Both the position numbers and the translations under genes were made by a program. Below, in pieces: positions 4,994 to 6,476 of a stretch of DNA of 6,476 nt. The notes under the pieces were generated by a model. It saw only the letters and a list, made by a program, of their open reading frames with translations, was not told the origin of the DNA and did not search any database. Each line of letters begins with the position of its first letter. The first letter of the stretch is position 1. This DNA comes from Actinomycetota bacterium (GTDB lineage: Bacteria > Actinomycetota > Actinomycetes > Streptosporangiales > Streptosporangiaceae), in the NCBI GenBank assembly GCA_003140115.1, contig PLIQ01000055.1, positions 1,257 to 7,732 on the forward strand, written 5' to 3'.

Positions 4994-5374
4994 ATGGCTA
5001 GGCTTTCTGGCGTTGACCTCCCCCGCGACAAGCGGGTCGAGGTCGCGCTCACCTATATTTACGGCATCGGCCGCACCCGGGCGCTGCAGACCCTGGAGGC
5101 CACCGCGGTCAGCGGCGACACCAGGGTCAATAACCTGACCGACGAGGAGCTGATCAAGCTCCGCGACTGGATCGACGCCACCTACCAGGTCGAAGGTGAC
5201 CTGCGCCGCGAGGTCGCGGCTGACATCAGGCGGAAGGTCGAGATCGGCTGCTACCAGGGAATCCGCCACCGCCGCGGGCTCCCCGTGCACGGGCAGCGGA
5301 CGCAGACCAACGCGCGTACCCGCAAGGGCAAGAAGAAGACGGTGGCCGGCAAGAAGAAGGCCGGCAAGAAGTAA
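4994..5374 (+). CDS. rpsM: 30S ribosomal protein S13 (uS13)
   Basis: This 126-residue uS13 lies at the head of the small subunit, contacts uS19 and the P-site tRNA, and forms bridges to the large subunit. The N-terminus [20 protein letters not shown], the GIGRTRA turn (about 24-30), the [20 protein letters not shown] region and the [20 protein letters not shown] motif are all present. They are followed by a lysine-rich tail ([16 protein letters not shown]) that reaches toward the tRNAs. Length is normal. The Shine-Dalgarno AAGGAG (4976-4981) is 12 nt from the ATG, a long spacing. The 192-nt leader carries a repeat array and tandem hairpins, which suggests translation control of this first gene of the alpha cluster. 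rpsK follows after 39 nt. Confidence 0.98.
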   Translation: MARLSGVDLPRDKRVEVALTYIYGIGRTRALQTLEATAVSGDTRVNNLTDEELIKLRDWIDATYQVEGDLRREVAADIRRKVEIGCYQGIRHRRGLPVHGQRTQTNARTRKGKKKTVAGKKKAGKK

Positions 5375-5380
5375 CCAGTA

Positions 5381-5392
5381 GTCCGTACGGAC
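5381..5392. repeat. 12-bp perfect palindrome between rpsM and rpsK
   Basis: GTCCGTACGGAC is a perfect palindrome in the short rpsM-rpsK spacer. As RNA it would give only a 4-bp stem with loop GTAC, too weak for a terminator. As DNA it could be a protein site or chance. Confidence 0.5.
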
Positions 5393-5413
5393 CGATGACC
5401 TCGAAGGAAGCAG

Positions 5414-5821
5414 ATGCCGCCTAGGACCCGTCAGCAGGCCGCCGCCAAGAAGGTGCGCCGCAAGGAGCGGAAGAACGTCGCCCACGGGCATGCCCACATC
5501 AGGAGCACGTTCAACAACACCATCATCTCGATCACCGATCCGGCGGGCAACGTCATCTCGTGGGCGTCCGCGGGTCAGGTCGGATTCAAGGGGTCCCGCA
5601 AGTCGACCCCGTACGCGGCCCAGATGGCGGCCGAAGCCGCCGCGCGCCGGGCCATGGAACACGGCATGCGGAAGGTCGACGTCTTCGTCAAGGGCCCGGG
5701 TTCGGGCCGGGAGACCGCCATCCGGTCGCTGCAGGCGACCGGGCTGGAGGTCGGCTCGATCCAGGACATGACCCCCGTCCCGCACAATGGCTGCCGGCCG
5801 CCCAAGCGGCGCCGGGTCTGA
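5414..5821 (+). CDS. rpsK: 30S ribosomal protein S11 (uS11)
   Basis: This 135-residue uS11 sits on the platform of the small subunit near the mRNA exit and the 3' end of 16S rRNA. After a basic head ([20 protein letters not shown]) come [20 protein letters not shown], the [20 protein letters not shown] core, [21 protein letters not shown] and [16 protein letters not shown]. The C-terminus, [16 protein letters not shown], holds the Asn-Gly pair that becomes isoaspartate in some bacteria. Length matches actinobacterial S11. AAGGAAG (5404-5410) is the ribosome binding site. The gene lies in the expected place, after rpsM and 28 nt before rpsD, so one operon is likely. Confidence 0.98.
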   Translation: MPPRTRQQAAAKKVRRKERKNVAHGHAHIRSTFNNTIISITDPAGNVISWASAGQVGFKGSRKSTPYAAQMAAEAAARRAMEHGMRKVDVFVKGPGSGRETAIRSLQATGLEVGSIQDMTPVPHNGCRPPKRRRV

Positions 5822-5849
5822 CGTCCGGCCTAGAGGAGATAGCGACACA

Positions 5850-6476
5850 ATGGCTCGATACACAGGCCCGGACTGCAAGCTCTGCCGCCGGGAGAAGACC
5901 AAGCTCTTCCTGAAGGGCGCCAAGTGCGACTCGCCGAAGTGCCCGATCGAGATCCGGCCCTACCCGCCGGGTGAGCACGGCCGGAACCGGCCCAAGGAAG
6001 GCGACTACCTGCAGCAGATCCGCGAGAAGCAGAAGGCTAAGCGGATCTACGGCATCCTCGAGCGCCAGTTCCACGGGTACTACGTGGAGGCGGCCAAAAA
6101 GCATGGCCGGACCGGCGAGACCATGCTCCAGCTGCTCGAGCGCCGCCTGGATAACGTCGTGTTCCGCGCGGGCTTCGCCAAGAGCCGCGACATGGCCCGC
6201 CAGCTGGTCCGGCACGGGCACATCACGGTGAACGGCAAGAAGGTCGACATCCCGTCCTACCGGGTCAGCGAGAACGACATCGTCGAGGTGGTCGCCAAGT
6301 CCCGCGACCTGACCCCGTTCATCGTCGCGTCGGCCGAGGTGGGCGAGCGCACGGTGCCGGCCTGGCTCGAGGTGGTCCCGGACCAGATGCGCATCCTGGT
6401 CCACTCGCTGCCGGTCCGGGCCCAGATCGACACCCTGGTCCAGGAACAGCTCATCGTCGAGTTCTACTCGAAGTAA
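5850..6476 (+). CDS. rpsD: 30S ribosomal protein S4 (uS4), four-cysteine zinc form
   Basis: This 208-residue uS4 is a primary 16S rRNA binder that nucleates 30S assembly, and in several bacteria it is a translational repressor of its own operon. The N-terminal domain has C9-x2-C12-x13-C26-x4-C31, a zinc-binding pattern, followed by IRPYPPGEHGR. The S4 RNA-binding domain lies at about residues 95-160: LLERRLDNVVFRAGFAKSRD, RQLVRHGHITVNGKKVDIPS and YRVSENDIVEVV. The end, AQIDTLVQEQLIVEFYSK, is typical. The ATG at 5850 gives the family start MARYTGP. The ribosome binding site AGGAG (5834-5838) is 11 nt upstream. An upstream in-frame ATG at 5787 overlaps rpsK and adds non-conserved residues, so I reject it. 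The gene is complete, with its stop codon ending the window; rpoA is expected next. Confidence 0.98.
   Translation: MARYTGPDCKLCRREKTKLFLKGAKCDSPKCPIEIRPYPPGEHGRNRPKEGDYLQQIREKQKAKRIYGILERQFHGYYVEAAKKHGRTGETMLQLLERRLDNVVFRAGFAKSRDMARQLVRHGHITVNGKKVDIPSYRVSENDIVEVVAKSRDLTPFIVASAEVGERTVPAWLEVVPDQMRILVHSLPVRAQIDTLVQEQLIVEFYSK

Noticed and set aside
5787..5849. ATG at 5787 as the rpsD start
   Set aside because: It lies inside rpsK, adds residues absent from uS4, and the ATG at 5850 has its own AGGAG.
4808..5923. 371-codon open frame on the minus strand across rpsM and rpsK
   Set aside because: It is antisense to conserved ribosomal genes. It also runs through the repeat array and hairpins, so its length reflects base composition and not coding.

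Overview
This GC-rich window carries the distal part of a bacterial spc ribosomal-protein cluster joined to the start of the alpha cluster, all on the plus strand. The order is rpmD-rplO-secY-adk-map-(DUF1707 membrane protein)-infA-rpmJ-rpsM-rpsK-rpsD. GTG starts (adk, rpmJ, the DUF1707 gene), codons rich in G/C at third positions, a DUF1707 protein and actinobacterial-type SecY, IF-1 and uS13 sequences point to a high-GC actinomycete. From memory, Streptomyces keeps rpsD outside this cluster and its uS4 lacks zinc cysteines. Here rpsD is in the cluster and encodes a four-cysteine uS4, which suggests a non-Streptomyces lineage, perhaps close to Streptosporangiales or Frankia-like groups. The species cannot be named from this sequence.

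Layout: 5-2755 is a compact run of rpmD, rplO, secY and adk. rpmD/rplO abut, secY/adk overlap by one base, and an 88-nt spacer before secY holds a possible leader ORF. map follows adk closely and ends at 3622. A short G-rich spacer leads to a two-helix membrane protein with an N-terminal DUF1707 domain (3679-4143). A 293-nt non-coding region (4144-4436) then holds a probable promoter and a strongly folded infA leader. infA and rpmJ are followed by a 192-nt non-coding spacer (4802-4993). It has two parts: an array of AGACGCACA-type repeats with about a 16-nt period, then three tandem GC-rich hairpins just before rpsM. rpsK and rpsD follow with short spacers, and the window ends on the rpsD stop codon. 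rpoA and rplQ would be expected next.

The genes serve one economy of protein synthesis and export. uL30, uL15, bL36, uS13, uS11 and uS4 are ribosomal parts, and IF-1 starts translation. SecY is the translocation channel, adenylate kinase balances adenine nucleotides, and methionine aminopeptidase trims nascent chains.

The coding content is conventional; I see no mobile element, CRISPR array, tRNA, rRNA or defence system. The least explained DNA is in the leaders. The rpsM leader (repeat array, tandem hairpins, duplicated pairing strands, and a possible pseudoknot that could control the Shine-Dalgarno) is the best candidate for an undescribed element. One hypothesis is autoregulation by the co-transcribed uS4. 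The infA leader is the second candidate.
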